A stretch of DNA of 64,000 nucleotides from Diadophis punctatus similis (Eukaryota; Chordata; Lepidosauria; Squamata; Dipsadidae). The position numbers were made by a program, and so were the translations under genes. Positions within the stretch are counted from its first letter, which is position 1. Every line of letters starts with the position of its first letter. Below, in pieces: positions 22,807 to 36,359 of the stretch. Under the pieces are notes generated by a model that was given only the letters and a program-made list of their open reading frames with translations, had not been told where the DNA came from and searched no databases. The stretch is taken from the NCBI GenBank assembly GCA_023053685.1, contig JALIGW010000002.1, positions 41,235,220 through 41,299,219 on the forward strand, written 5' to 3'.

Positions 22807-24438
22807 TTAAAATTAGAGTTACTTTGGCTTGTTTGGGAAGCAATTTATTCACTGGGGCATGAAAAGAGAAGAGTAAGAGTAAGGAAACCTATCTCCAGTA
22901 CATCCAGTATTTTGCTGGCGCCAGCTCATACTTTTGCGTTCTTAACACTAGCTCTGTCGTTCTTAACTATCTATTTGTACTTTTGTTTTGTGATCTAGTA
23001 GTCTCAGTTTTACTTATATGTATCCTTTTTTGTTTTCAGATCCCTGGCTAGCTTTTTGTGTAGTCTCATTGGCTTTTTCTTCTTCTTCTTGCTGAAATTG
23101 TTCACAACAGCATTTTTAACGTGGTGCTGCTTTCTTAGGAATTCTCACACATCTTTATCTTTTCCCCCAATAAGCTTCTCATGTTATGGAATCCTATTTA
23201 TCATTGGTCTGAGAATCTAAAAATGTGGCTTGTTTCTTTGTTTTGTACGTCCAATATTATTAACTTTGTTCACTTTTAGTCTTTCTTACAGTCAAGAGCT
23301 CCAGCATTACATGGTCATTTTCCTCCAGGGTATCAGCAATTTCAGTCTTACCTCCTCTTCCCTATTAATTGGTAATAAGTCCAGAGTGATTGTTTCTCTT
23401 GTGCCATTTTCCATCTAACCAAGCTCTTAAATTTGGAAAAGGCTTTAGGATTGCTGGCTAGAAAGTTGGATCCTTCCTGGGTTACTTTCACTACATGGAA
23501 AGGCAAATTGCATCAGTCTAATATATACCGATCCTATAATTCACCATGTAACCTCTGCATGTGCATTTAGTGAAATGTCAGCAAGAAAAATTGCAAAACA
23601 AAACAAGTAAAAATAATTTGCAGATGTAGTTGTTTGTAATATATGCATATTTTCCTAAAATATACATACTTATATTTGGGTTTGTGCCAAGTAATGCATT
23701 GTATATTAAAGGTTCAAGGTAAAGGCTATCTATGTCCCTATCTATATAATAATCTGGAAAATAAAAATGTTGTTGGAAAAATAAAAATCAGATAAAACTC
23801 TTTTGCCTTTCTAATATTAATGGTTGGCTTGGGTTAAAAGTTGAGGAAAAACTAGGAGTTATGCCTGATTTAAAAGTGCTAGCACTATTTTTTAAAATGC
23901 TAAATTTAAACTTAGATATTTTTCCATATGCTTGCTTAGTAGTAAAATCTGTTGTGATTCATGAAGTGATTTTCTGGGCAAATTAAAAAGAAGAAACTAC
24001 TCTTTCTTATGCACTTGAGACTTTTTGCAAATAGTTAAATAAATAGACAATGCTTTGATATGGTATGAAGAAATATAGGAAATCCTTTAGCAACTACAGT
24101 TGGAAGTGGAAACTTGGTAATTAAATGAAGGACTTGCTAAGTGAAACTCCAACTTCTGTTTATAATCTTACTTCAGCTTTTCTTTGCTTTAGAGGCCTGC
24201 AAAGGCCATAAATGCAAGGATAAGTCATAAAGTTACTTTTTCATCACCGTTAGAACTGAATTGTCACTAAATGAGGTAGTCACTAAACAAAAACTACCAG
24301 TATTATATTTGTATGTAAGAGCTATATGTTTTGTGGGTTCTAGGTGGCTCTTTGAACTAACCAGTTTAATTAACATTTTTGTAAATGGCATTTGCTTGGA
24401 AAGATTACTCCCTACAATCAATATGTATACTATATATA
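22807..24438. other. Unassigned AT-rich sequence
   Basis: No supported gene or classified repeat. Confidence 0.5.
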
Positions 24439-24731
24439 CATCTCAGAGTATGGATACTTTCAAAACATTACCTTATTTTTAAATAACTAGGGTAGTCTTT
24501 CTTATTTTAAATAATTAAGGTTACAATCCTATATACACACATTATATACATATGCATATGCATATGTATATAATATGTGTGTACATATACATATACATAT
24601 ACATTGTGTGTATGTGTGAGTGGGTATACAGATATATACAGGACTGCAGCTTTAATTATTTAAAATAAGAAAGACTAACCTAGTTATTTAAAAATAAGGT
24701 AATTTTTAAAAATATCTCATACTCTGAGATG
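24439..24731. repeat. Large palindrome with AT/CA-rich loop
   Basis: Arms of about 90 bp: 'catctcagagtatgga', 'ccttatttttaaataact' and 'gtctttcttattttaaat' on the left reappear as their complements on the right (24640-24731). The loop is alternating 'tatacacacattatatac', 'atgcatatgcatatgtat' and 'gtgtgtacatatac'. Arms are about 90% identical by eye; no coding potential. It could be a foldback MITE or a local inverted duplication. Confidence 0.85.
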
Positions 24732-25981
24732 TTTGAGCTGGAGATAAGAAAATGCATTATTTCTTAGCAAGATATAGCTATGTCAAGGCAAATGGAACGC
24801 ACAGATTAAAAGTGAATTCCATTCAAGAGACAGGTTGGACTCAGGGTCAAGCTGTTAGTTTTCAAGAATTGAAAGTCTTTTGAAAACTACTCTGTAATCC
24901 AATGTGTGCTAAGTAACTTGACCCACCTCTAATATTTTGTCCTTTGTGAGAGAAATTCACCTGGAGCTAAAATTCCACTCAGTGATTCTTGTCAGAGAGA
25001 AGAAATAAAATATATTAATCCTTACAAGTCTGCTTTGTCTGTGTGTCTGATAATGACACATATTTTGATAACTATCCATTTTATAATAGGAATTTTATTA
25101 AAAGTTATAGTCATAAACAACTAATATAAGCTAAAGAAAAAAGAAAAATGGAAGAAAAAAATTGAAGATTTTTTTCTCCTGATTATCAAATTTGTGTGTT
25201 ATATGGGATTTTTCAAATATAGAACACATAATTTGTGCAGTGAATATAGAAAGCTCTATTCTCTTTCCCTCTTAATAAAACTTTCAATGGCTTTTCATTT
25301 TTGCCTTCTATTATATGATGGATCCACTGATAACAAAATACTCCTCTCTGAATCTGGGTAGAATTTACTTTCCTTAGATGTGTCAAATAGATCATGTTCA
25401 AAACTACACTTCATCAGCCAGTTTGGTGTTCTATCAGCCAACCAGTCCTTCATGTTAGCTTTTCAGGAAAAGAAAGGATGGAGGCAGGCTAATTACTCCC
25501 AAGTTGTATACGGTTGATAACAAATTAGTAATGGTAAACCCTAACATAAGCATGAAACACACATGACCAAGTCAGGCAGAAACCAGTATCAATCTGGCTG
25601 AAGCCAAAAGTTCAAAAGAGGAAAAACACTTTGAGCAGATCTCTGGCTGTAATTCCCTGGATATATTTTGCAGTTATCTTCATGTATACCTAATGGGTGT
25701 ATTCATTCAGTAAACTCCCTTAATCATATGTAGCAGGACTTCACATAGGAAAGATACCAACATAAAAGAAAAAAAGATGACAAGGTCACCTTTTTCAATG
25801 TCTCCCACCTCCTGCAAAGTGTGTATGACTATGAATATAATTGTGTGGTATTATATTGAAATTTAAGATCTTTCTGTTTTATAATGGACTTTATCTTGTT
25901 ACTTTTGCTCTGTGTGGGCACTAACTATCTCATATATTAAAGCATGTAGGAACCAGGGCCAGGCCCTTCAGGTCCATATAA
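24732..25981. other. Unassigned AT-rich sequence
   Basis: No supported feature. Confidence 0.5.
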
Positions 25982-25989
25982 GTGTCTAC

Positions 25990-26298
25990 CAGAGGTGGGA
26001 TTCACCAGGTTCTGACCAGTTCTGGAGAACCGGTAGCAGAAATTTTGAGTAGTTTGGAGAACTGGTAAATATCACCTCTGACTGGCCCTGCCCTCATCTA
26101 TTCTCTGCCTCCCGAGTCCCAGCTGATTGGGAGGAAATGGGGATTTTGCAGTAACCTTCCCCTGGAGTGGGGTGGGAATGGAGATTTTACAGTATCCTTC
26201 CCCTGCCATGCCCACCAAGCCATGCCCACCAAGCCATGCCACACCCACCAAGCCACGCCCACAGAACCAGTAGTAAAAAAAATTGAATCCCACCACTG
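25990..26298. mobile_element. hAT MITE, same family as 3685-3990, inverted
   Basis: Ends CAGAGGTGGGATTCA and TTGAATCCCACCACTG. Flanks GTGTCTAC (25982-25989) and GCATCTAC (26299-26306) are an 8-bp duplication with two mismatches. The interior shares 'cagctgat.gggaggaaatgg' and the 'gccatgcccaccaa' repeats with the complement of the 3.7-kb copy. Confidence 0.85.
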
Positions 26299-26306
26299 GC
26301 ATCTAC

Positions 26307-27154
26307 CCTAAATTGTGGGATTTATTCATCAAATATATTTCCTCAGTATCAGTAGTATTGAGTAATCTCTTCATGTAGGGACTATTTTAAACTTGAGATA
26401 AATGAAAATAATTGCAATTTAGCTGAATTATCACTTACTGAACGTTTCAAATAAACCTTGCTGTTCAGCCTTGGTTGATTTACACTTCCCTATTTTGGGA
26501 ATACACATGTTTTTATTATTGGATACAGTTTGCTAAGCTCTGTCCAGAAAGATGAATTAGCACCTTGTTTTCAATCTCTTTTGGTGTAATTTATTAAAAA
26601 AATATTTGAGTTAGTCATTTCTCCTACACCTATTCCATTTAGGTTCCACTTTCTTCAAAACATTTCAACTTCTCTAACTTAGATAAAAGAAGTGTATATA
26701 AACTAAAATTGCTAGTAATCTTCCAGATATCTAGATACCAAAAGTTGGCATCGGAAAAAGTGGATACAATTATTACAACTTTAGTTCCCCTAAAAAAGGA
26801 GAAAAAAAGGAGAATAGACTCAGAATATTATAACTTCTTATTTCCAAAATGGGTAAACTTGTATTGCAGAAAATGCCTCCAAAGCCAAAAGAAAATGCAA
26901 AATTACAACTGAAAAACCCCATTGAATTGTAACTGGATTGTGGTATCAATAAAGCTATGACAACCAGATTGTACTTATTGATAACACCATTGCAGCAAAC
27001 TGAACAACCCAATTTCGATTACATGGAAGAAATGGCTTCATTCCTGGTATATTTTGTAATATATGCTTCACTATAAAATTAACTGGTAATAGCAAGAGAT
27101 TGATTCATTACAGTAAAATAAGTTTACATATTAATTTAATTTAACTTTTTATTA
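26307..27154. other. Unassigned AT-rich sequence
   Basis: No supported feature. Confidence 0.5.
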
Positions 27155-27480
27155 GATTTGTTATGGTTACCCATTCTCAAAAATGCTGAACGGCTTACAA
27201 AATTCCAAAAAACAAAACATTTAGAGCACTTAAAATAAACAGGCAGCCTGGACAAAAACAAGTAAAGCAATAGCTAGTACAAATATGACAGAACCCACAC
27301 AAATACAACAGATTAACCCCAGGTGTGGGAACAAAACCAAATCTTAAGGGCTTTGTGGAACTCCCGGAGAGTGAGCACAGTCCATATGTCTTGGGGAGAG
27401 GGATGCTGTTCCAGTGGGAGGAAGCCATGACACAGAAGGCATACATCCTCAGTCACACAAGATGGCAACTTTTAATTGAA
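27155..27480 (-). mobile_element. Old LINE 3' fragment, class uncertain
   Basis: The plus strand contains 'gctgaacggcttacaaa', 'ggaactcccggagagtgag' and 'ctgttccagtgggaggaagcc', which resemble the complement of an L2/L3-type polymerase end and 3' UTR. The minus-strand translation includes SSHWNSIPLPKT. Diverged; not coding. Confidence 0.45.
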
Positions 27481-27734
27481 GCAACCTGATTGGGCAGAAT
27501 ATCAAGCTTGAAACAAACAAGATTTTAGTGCTTTTATCAAACCAATTACTACTGTTTAGTTATGCTTATATTTACCAGAATTGCTTTTACATGAATTTAG
27601 GACAAATCTTTTAATGTCTTTTATTTGTCAGAGACTGAATCTAGGAAAAGGTTTGAAATTTGTTTAATTTGCTTTTTAATGTGGATGTACCCAATTTCAC
27701 AGGCCTTACTCTAAACTATCTCAAACTGATGATG

Positions 27735-27850
27735 TTATCTAGTTTGGATAATGAAATGTCTGCAAGAACACAACCAAGCTCAGAGAGCACCAAGGACCCC
27801 TTATTTCAACACTGAACTACAAATATTCTCCTCTATTGATATTTTACCCA
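27735..27850. repeat. Dispersed repeat fragment (tgcaagaaaacaaccaa family)
   Basis: Contains 'gaaatgtctgcaagaacac', 'aagctcagagagcaccaagg' and 'actgaactacaaatattct'. Variants occur at 30522-30700 (both orientations) and 33210-33320. Identity of the parent element unknown. Confidence 0.6.
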
Positions 27851-27868
27851 CTTAGATTTCGTTAGCCT

Positions 27869-28188
27869 CTGCTAACATCGTCAGAGTATTAAAAACTATA
27901 ATTGAAGAGATATTCGCCTTTATACAGTACATCATACAGAGAGAATGCCGTAATATCTGACAGCTCAGCGCCATTCCCTGGGGATGGGCAGCCCAAGCAA
28001 TGTGCGATAGGGGAGAAAGCAACAGGAACTAGGACTCCATTGATTAACAGATCTGAAGTAAATACAAGAGAGCTAATTATCGGTGGGAGGCTGGTTAATG
28101 GGCCTATCACACACGCAATGGCCAAATTGCTCAATGATGTATAAATATTTCTTCAATTGTAGTTTTTACACTCTGGCGATGTTAGCAG
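27869..28188. mobile_element. Inverted-terminal-repeat element, unclassified
   Basis: Ends CTGCTAACATCG and CGATGTTAGCAG are perfect inverted repeats that extend imperfectly to about 44 bp (including 'actataattgaagagata' against 'tatttcttcaattgtagt'). Open frames of about 80 codons lie on both strands across the interior (27889-28144) with no family resemblance. No clear target duplication. It could be an old DNA transposon. Confidence 0.6.
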
Positions 28189-28588
28189 AATATCACTGTG
28201 TTTAGAAGGCAAATAAATATTTTTTAAAAAAATATTGTGGCATGTTCTTTCAAAATCTGGCATATTGTTTTTATACGTTTATTTCACCATTATTTTCCTC
28301 ACACAATGATATACAATAAAAATGTGCTGTTGGTATTATGTCTTCTCACTTTTTCACAAAGATTTATTAGGGAGAAGTGAAATTCTATTGATTTATAGTT
28401 ATGTGTAGATTACTTCAAAAAAAACTATTATGTATTTTTTGTTCACTATGAAATGTTCTAGAATGAGAAAAAAAGTAGGTATGGCAGAAGGATATATATC
28501 GGTAAAGTACAACAGTTTTTATTGTTCATAAGACTTGTTAAATCAACTATTTTTCTTTTTGTAACTCTTTTTTGCAAGCCATAAGCAC

Positions 28589-28590
<2 letters not shown>
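28189..28590. other. Unassigned AT-rich sequence
   Basis: Nothing supported. Confidence 0.5.

Positions 28591-28640
<50 letters not shown>
28591..28640. repeat. (GT)n microsatellite
   Basis: 25 uninterrupted GT units. Confidence 0.97.
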
Positions 28641-28645
<5 letters not shown>

Positions 28646-30521
28646 TGCATGCATACACACCATTTAACAATAAACATAGTTTGTTAATATAAGATTTTGA
28701 CAGCTTTAGCTTTTTTTAAAAAAAAGCATTCTGTATGCCTGATGGGTTTCTTTAAAATTTCAAAATATCAACTATGATAAATCGGAATTTATTTTGTTTA
28801 AGGAAAATATTGCTAGATCGGATCTGCCACTTAGGAAATTAAATTTAATTTCCCTTTGAGGCTAATTAGCTGTTAGCATTTCAGCTCTCTTTATGCATGT
28901 AATTAATGTTTGTCATCAAATGTTTTTTTTTTCCCATTGAATTTGTGGAAGTTACTTTGGGCTTTGCCATCAAGCATTATTTGCTTTCTTGAAAACCTCC
29001 TTTGAAATAAATAATTTATAAGGATTTTTCATTGATATTGTCATAAAGTAAGCCGTACATTTTGAAGCATCAATATTACCCGAGTTTCTTTATTCGGAAC
29101 AAAATCTTTCTATTGAATTGTCAGCATCTGAAAGAGCCAAGCAAGTCTAAGAAACTGTTGCCAGGAATAAAAGCAGAGCTGTAAGAGAACTTTAGTGGTA
29201 CCAGTTCATCAGTGTGCAGTCAGGTCACACACCATATCACTTAAGCATGAAAAGACTTGTATCATCTTGATTAAAGCTTATGCACACTGAAATGGTGCAT
29301 AAACCATCCAAGAATTATCAGCACTATAAAGATTGATTTTCTTCTGGCTTAGTTCCTGTTCTGACTTTTCTATTTCAAAACCTTTCTTAATGACAGAGAA
29401 GGCATATTTTATTCCAGATAGAGAAATATATAAGAGTACAACATCATTAGTCCCACTGAAGTGGACTTTGAAATCGTAAGTCACTAATGATTCATAACAG
29501 TCTTATACGCAAGCTGATGGCCTGCCAGCTGCAGGTGCTGTTTGAAGGATGCATTGTTAGGGACATGTGAATGTCTGAAGAATTACTGAGAGGTTGAGAA
29601 TGTTGAAAAAAGTGGTCTGAGCTTGTTGTTTTGTTGAAAGGTCTTTACCCTGTAAATATCTGCAACTGACTTTCACGAAAATTAATGTCCTTCTCTCCTT
29701 TATAAAGATTTAACTTTCTTATGCCTCATCTTGCTCTTGTGAAAAGCAATAAACGACACTTTAACAGAGCAAATTTTGCAGAATGCAATTTGAAAATCTC
29801 TGTATTGAACACCATAAAAATAGGTGTGTTTCATAATAATCTTTTATCAATTGTATGCTGTTTTTTAAAAAAAAAAACTAAAAAGGAGTACATCTTTTAA
29901 AGTATTTATGTTATTTTTCCCTGGACCACATAATAGGAAAACATTTTCCCCAGTTCATAGGTCCAGAATCTGGATTGTGCTAGAAAGAAAATTTAGCTAC
30001 TTCTGGTTACAACCAGGAAGTGAGATAAGTATATTTCTAGAATCTTTGTATAAAGCAGCTGAAAATAAATCATAACATGTGATAGTTAGTCAAATATGAC
30101 AAAGGACATTAAGAAAAAAAATACACATATAAATGATTTCTGGATAGGGATAGCCTGAATATGAGTTTGTAAATGCCAGAAGTGTGTAACTTCATGGAAA
30201 GCATAATGGAAACTTGTAGAATCGTAAGGGATGTCATTTATGGATTCAATCAATAGAAACAATGGGGATATAAAGAACATATAATGTCAAATGAAGAACC
30301 TAAAGCAAATATTATTTAAATGACAACAACAGGAATTGATTTATGATAGATTATTTCATTACACATTAATCATTTAATTAAATTTAATACTTGAAAATTA
30401 TTTTCACGTTTGTTTATTTTCAGATTGTGAGTTGTTAATGTAATTTCTCTTGCATGAGAAATAGTCTATTGATACTTCTTTATACTAGTTACCTTTAAGA
30501 GAATATTTGTAGCTCAGAATT
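28641..30521. other. Unassigned AT-rich sequence
   Basis: No ORF above ~70 codons and no repeat recognised. Confidence 0.5.
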
Positions 30522-30700
30522 GAATTGTGGGGGCTCTGGTGCTCTCTGACCTTAGTGGCTTTCTTGCAGATGTTTCATTTTCAAATTAGGTAACATCTTC
30601 AATGCACTGTATAAATGTAATATAATTTCATTGTAAGAAATGTTTGCAAGAAAACAACCAAACTCAAAGAACGCTAAGGACCTCACTAGTCACATTCTCG
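30522..30700. repeat. Palindromic dispersed repeat
   Basis: 'gtgctctctgacctt' and 'ggctttcttgcagatgtttc' on the left are the complement of 'aaatgtttgcaagaaaacaa' and 'caaactcaaagaacgc' on the right. This is the element of 27735-27850 present in both orientations around a ~70-bp loop, which suggests the complete element is a foldback. Confidence 0.6.
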
Positions 30701-33209
30701 TCTTTTCTTCTACTTTTCCCAGCATTATATCTTCAGAGATATGTGCATTAAGCAGGATAATTTAAGTCTGATCATTTGTGGCATGTGTCAGGGAAATACT
30801 TTAAGAGCTGACCAGCTGCTACAATGATATAAGGCAGGGAATGAGTCAGCAAGGTTTTTGGGCTGATACGACTTTAAGAAGCTGTATATATGAGAGCCCC
30901 TGTGAGGTCGTCTGTCTCTCCATGTGTGCTTCTGTGCTATAGTTGATGATTGATTGCCTGACTTTGCCTAATATGTGTATGTATATATTCCTTGTAGATA
31001 AACCACTATTTGAAAGACAAATATCTGTATTTTGCTCCTGGGGTTGTCTCAAACTAGTCACACTGTATGCACTCTGACAGCATGACTGAGTAGTCTGTTT
31101 TGTTCCGTGATCCAGTTTTTTCTTAGCTATCTATGATGTTCTTTTAAGAGTTCTCCAACCCCAATGTCCAATATAAATAGTAAATAGTCTTTCTGACCTT
31201 CAGCATTTGCATTTAGTGCTACAGGGAACCTTTGCCTGCACTATGTTGCTTTGTAATATGTACATATCCTGGCATCTTAATATCTTTTCCAAACCCATCA
31301 TGCCTACTCTACAAAGTTCTATTCTATGATATAATTTTTAGATATAATCTTATCTAAATCTTAATGATTTGAATATAACAGAAGATATATAGTAATGTTT
31401 CCATTACTACTGATAATTGATTCAAAAAAGCAGAAATTATCAACCACTTTAATATCTTCTTTGCCACTTCTGAGGCTAATCACCATACCTGTTCTTATTA
31501 CTTTTTAAATCCAGTTTTAGTCCCATTATTTTTCATTGTGCTCCTTGATTTTCCTTCTAGTGCTGCATATAATTTATATTTTAAGCTATCAAAAGGTGAT
31601 ATTAAGAGAAACAAATTAACTCAAAGATTATGAATCAAGAACAGAACTTTTTTGGGTAGTGGTGGTGAATACATCCTTTGATTCATACTTTAGCACAAAC
31701 ACTATAAAAACAGTGCTTCCCCACCCCCTTTTAACTTAAGTGGCCCCTTTTTAAAGTGACATGACTACTCACAGGTAAGATTAATAGTTTCTTATTTTAC
31801 TCTACATATTGTAATATTTTTCCCCTCAACTAGCAAATCAGTATGACATTCATCAACTGAGACATGTTCACTATTGTTCTGCAACCATGGTTCACATAAT
31901 GATGATAATTTAAGACAAAGTTTGATGTTCTTTGAATATTATTACTTTCAAAAGGATTGACGTGTGGATAACTCTGTATTAGACAGATGGTGGTCAATGG
32001 TCCATACTCCAGTGAACAGGTCTTGCAGGTCTGAAATGGAGTCCCCAGGAAGCTTTAGACAGTTGTTCTCTGATAAATGAGCATAACAGAATAAATGCAT
32101 ATGCTGTTATTTCAAAGTATGGAACACAGTTCTAACTTTTTACTACCTTATCAAACTTTTACTTGTAAATATAGATTCATCTTATGATGTAATATATTTC
32201 GCTAACATCAGATAATTATAGAAACTTTCTATTTAAAAGTGCAAGAAGTTTGGAAGCAATAGTACAGTAGTCCCTTTTTAAAAATAAATAAATAAAATTC
32301 AGCTATAAAGAGTTGAGGTGCTCCATTACACCGTTGATAAACTTTTATAGTGTGTTGGTTCATAAACTACACTTTATGCCACTGTTCTGTGATTTGAACT
32401 TAACGTTGCATTCATTTTAATATAATAACCATCTCTAGTAAAAGTTGCCTAAAACACAATGCATAAATATATAAAGAAATAATGAAATGAAATCAATATG
32501 CGCTTCAGGTTTTAACATAAATGAAAATGATTGTGTTAGTCTAAATAAATTAGTCAAGAAATATGAATTAGTCTAAAACCTCATTTTGAAAAGTTGCATA
32601 TATTAAATCTTCAATATTAAAGAATCTTTTCAAAAAGATTCTTCAACATTAACCTTCAACATTAAAGAATCTTTTAAAAAAATCTTCCTACCATTCACTT
32701 TTTGGTGAATGGTCTATACATTTTCCCAAGCATTACAGAGTATTTTGTTTAAATAAATATCAAGAAAATACCAAATATCAAGAAAATATTTCAATGATTA
32801 TTTCCACAGTAGGATGTATTATTATTATCTTTTTGTTCCAAGATTTTATAGTTGAAAAATAAGAGCCAACTTTATATGAAATGATGATATACTCAATAAG
32901 CACACAATTTTGTGCAAATAGGCTTTATGTATATGAAAGAAAACTATAATTTTAGTAGAATGAGGAACATTTCTGTTTTTTGAAATTTTGAGGGCATTTC
33001 CTTTGGCCAGTGATATCTGCAACAAACTGATGACACAAATCCAACCAAATCTGCATGATACCATCACACAGATGTCAGTGTCCTAATGCCTGATGAACGA
33101 CATAAGTTGTGGCATTTGCATAATAACATTCTGCCATGTTCCATTATCCCCCCCCCTCCATAAGTGCACCTCCTTTCTGAGCCAGCTTATTGATAAATTA
33201 ATTGACATA
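30701..33209. other. Unassigned AT-rich sequence
   Basis: Nothing supported except a local imperfect duplication with hairpins ('cattaaagaatctttt') at about 32605-32690. Confidence 0.5.
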
Positions 33210-33320
33210 CAGTTGGGTCTTTTCTGAGCTTGTTTGTTTTCCTGCAGATGTAATGCCATCAGTCCATGGCAATTCAATGTTGAACTACAGATATTCTTTA
33301 CTATTGTAACTGAGCTACCC
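33210..33320. repeat. Dispersed repeat fragment
   Basis: 'tctgagcttgtttgttttcc', 'tgcagatgtaatg' and 'gttgaactacagatattct' match the 27.7-kb repeat in mixed orientation; strongly diverged. Confidence 0.45.
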
Positions 33321-36157
33321 AAGTAGTCAGATTGCAGAGGAAATAAAAAGATTTTGAAAGAGTAAAGATGTTATCCTACAGCAAGTATAGAAGGTGTCCT
33401 TTAACATATATTGACTAGCTGTGTGTATACTGACTTATTTTCCTAACGTTAGAGACAGAAATATTTTCCAGCCAACGTTCTGTGTACATGTCATGCACTT
33501 ACAACTGAGTTGCAGTCATTAAGACATTAAAGAATGACTTACATCTCAGCTTTAGTCCCTCTTCTCAATTTTTAGGATTAGAATTTTGATATAAAGGAAC
33601 AATTTATCAATTGTTGCCAATATCAATACCTAGATATACTAACTCTAACTTTCTAAGATACTCAGTGACATTTTCTTATGTTATTACCATATCTTTATAT
33701 CACACCTGGTCTCATTAAATTTTGCTGAACTATACCTCTCTTACAAGAAGTCATTGGAAATTATCATCCAACTACTTCTAGATGCTCATAGATTTTCTTC
33801 TCCTGATTTATAATATTTACACTATCCTCTTTCCTTTCCTCCTCTTCTAACTTCTTACTTATCTCCCTCTATCTTCCTTCCAAAAGCACATATGATGTTC
33901 TTGTTTTGGAGTGACAGCCTTTGATAAACATTGAAGTAACATCTTTCCCAGTTATTTATGAGAAAGCTATTTGTCCATTAAATAGAGCAATATCTGATGC
34001 AAAAAGTAACTTTGAAAAAGGAAACGAATATGGACAAAATCTCTTGAAAATGTCCTTTCCATCATATTCTCAGCATTTCACATTGTGAACCAATGAACAA
34101 TACATGAATGTGACATAACTTAAATTTAATTTTATCTGGTTCAGGAGAAAAAAATGTTGAAACATGTAATTAGATAACCATTAGTTTTATTGTTTTTAAA
34201 AACCAATTGATTATTAATAAGAGATCTAATAAATTTGAGTTGTGTTTATTCTATAATAAAATTACCTTAGATTGTTCTACAAATTAAGACTTAAAGGTAT
34301 GTTATGCGAAGCATCAGAGCATTCTAGAATACACTCATCCTAGATTTTTAATCATAGTGATGGACAATATATTTAACTGTAGGGATAAACCTAAATTATG
34401 GAGAATACAGGTTTACGTGGGCCATGTAAAAGCAAAATGAAAGTTTATGACCTTTTCATCCCAAAGTAGGTAATAGCAATATTGTTATGCAAGAATGAAA
34501 ACAAAAATGATGAATTTAATTGAAGTGAACTAAATAATAAATTCCTATTTTCTCTTGAAATCTAAATATCTGCATAAAACTTGAAAGATGGACTCAAAAT
34601 GCACATTTTTAAAGAAAGGTCAGGTCTTCAAATTGGTGATCTCAGTTTCTATCTTGAATTTTTTATAATGCTTGCTCAGTCCCTGGATGGAGCATAGCAT
34701 AGTCTGATAGATCTATTACTATCTATTACTCTGAGATCTATTGACAAACAGGAGAAGTCAGTCTTCAAAATTTGATGCTTCACAAATGTCCTCTTATATA
34801 CATTCAGCAAAATGTTTCATGTCATTTAATAATACTAATAATTGCAAACATTGCAAACAATATCCATACAGTAGAAAGGTAGGAAATAAATTAGAAACAG
34901 GGATGTACTTTCTGTAATTAACTTTGGGCTCTTACCTGGTAAAAGTTGTTGTTGTTGCACCTTGCCAGATTGTGTTAGAATTTCTGAATGAATAGGCAAA
35001 AGTAACATGAGAGTGGACACACATTAATAGTTCAGACTGTTTTTCTAGAAAAGTATGGACCCATTTTTTTTAAGCATAGAAACAATATCCCTTGCCTATT
35101 AAGGTTACTGAGTACTTCAGATTTGAAGCAAAAGGTGTTTTTGGGCAAACAGACAAACTCATGTAGCAGCCATCCGCCACTCCTTCATTGTCAACCCTTT
35201 ATGGTAGGCCACATCAGAAAACAGTGTCCACAAGAAATACCTGAACTACATTTTATTGTAGAAACAGAATCTTGAAACTCCGGGAGTATTTTCCTTCCTT
35301 CTGAAACCTGAGGGAGTTAAGGCAGAGCCATTTTAAATTTCCTTCCAATGTTCTTTTCTTGACACTGCCTTAACATCTATGACATCCATGTGGTTCTCCC
35401 TAGTTACCCAACTGTATTTTCTCTTGAGATTATGCAGCAGATACAGAGTGTAGGTCTACAATTGCCGGAAAAGGCATGGCTGCTTTAAGGAGTAGCCAAC
35501 AAGGGCTGTAAGAATGGCTCCCCCTCCTCCATTCTCCAAGGCACATTTGTCTTTGAAACTGAAGCATTGCACAACCTTCAAGATTGTGGTATAATTTACT
35601 TGAGGTTATTTTCTGTAAGAGTACGATCTTCCACAATCTAATCTTTAGAAGGGATGTTCGCTAAAGTGCCTACTATAAGTTGCAAGGGCCATTTGTCTTT
35701 TTTAAAAATTGGAGTTATTTAAAAATGGAAGTCAGACTCAAAAGACTTATTCACATTGAAACTTCCTGCTGCAGAAATAGGGAAAAGGCAACAAAGCAAT
35801 TCTATCACCCTTATCTATGACAAAACCAGTTATGGTATTAAATCTCCACTGTCCAGATGCTCTGTTTCCCTTCTCTCAGCTACTTGCTTTTGAAACAAGT
35901 GTTTTAAGAATAGCTTTATGAAAATTAACAAGCTATCAGTTTGTATCATTCATCTTGAGCCTCTCTGAAAACACAACTGTGGTCTGAAAAGGTCCACAGT
36001 TGCGTAACAAATTTGCTTGACAATGTTACTCTACTTGGAATCAATGATAATTTGCCAGTTGTTGTTGTTTCCAATGCACTCCAATCTTTTTTCCAGAATT
36101 ATTTTTAACCTCATTCAGCTTTGCATTATTCAAAGCTTTTAATATAATGAGCCATCA
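33321..36157. other. Unassigned AT-rich sequence
   Basis: No supported gene, RNA gene or repeat. Confidence 0.5.
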
Positions 36158-36359
<202 letters not shown>

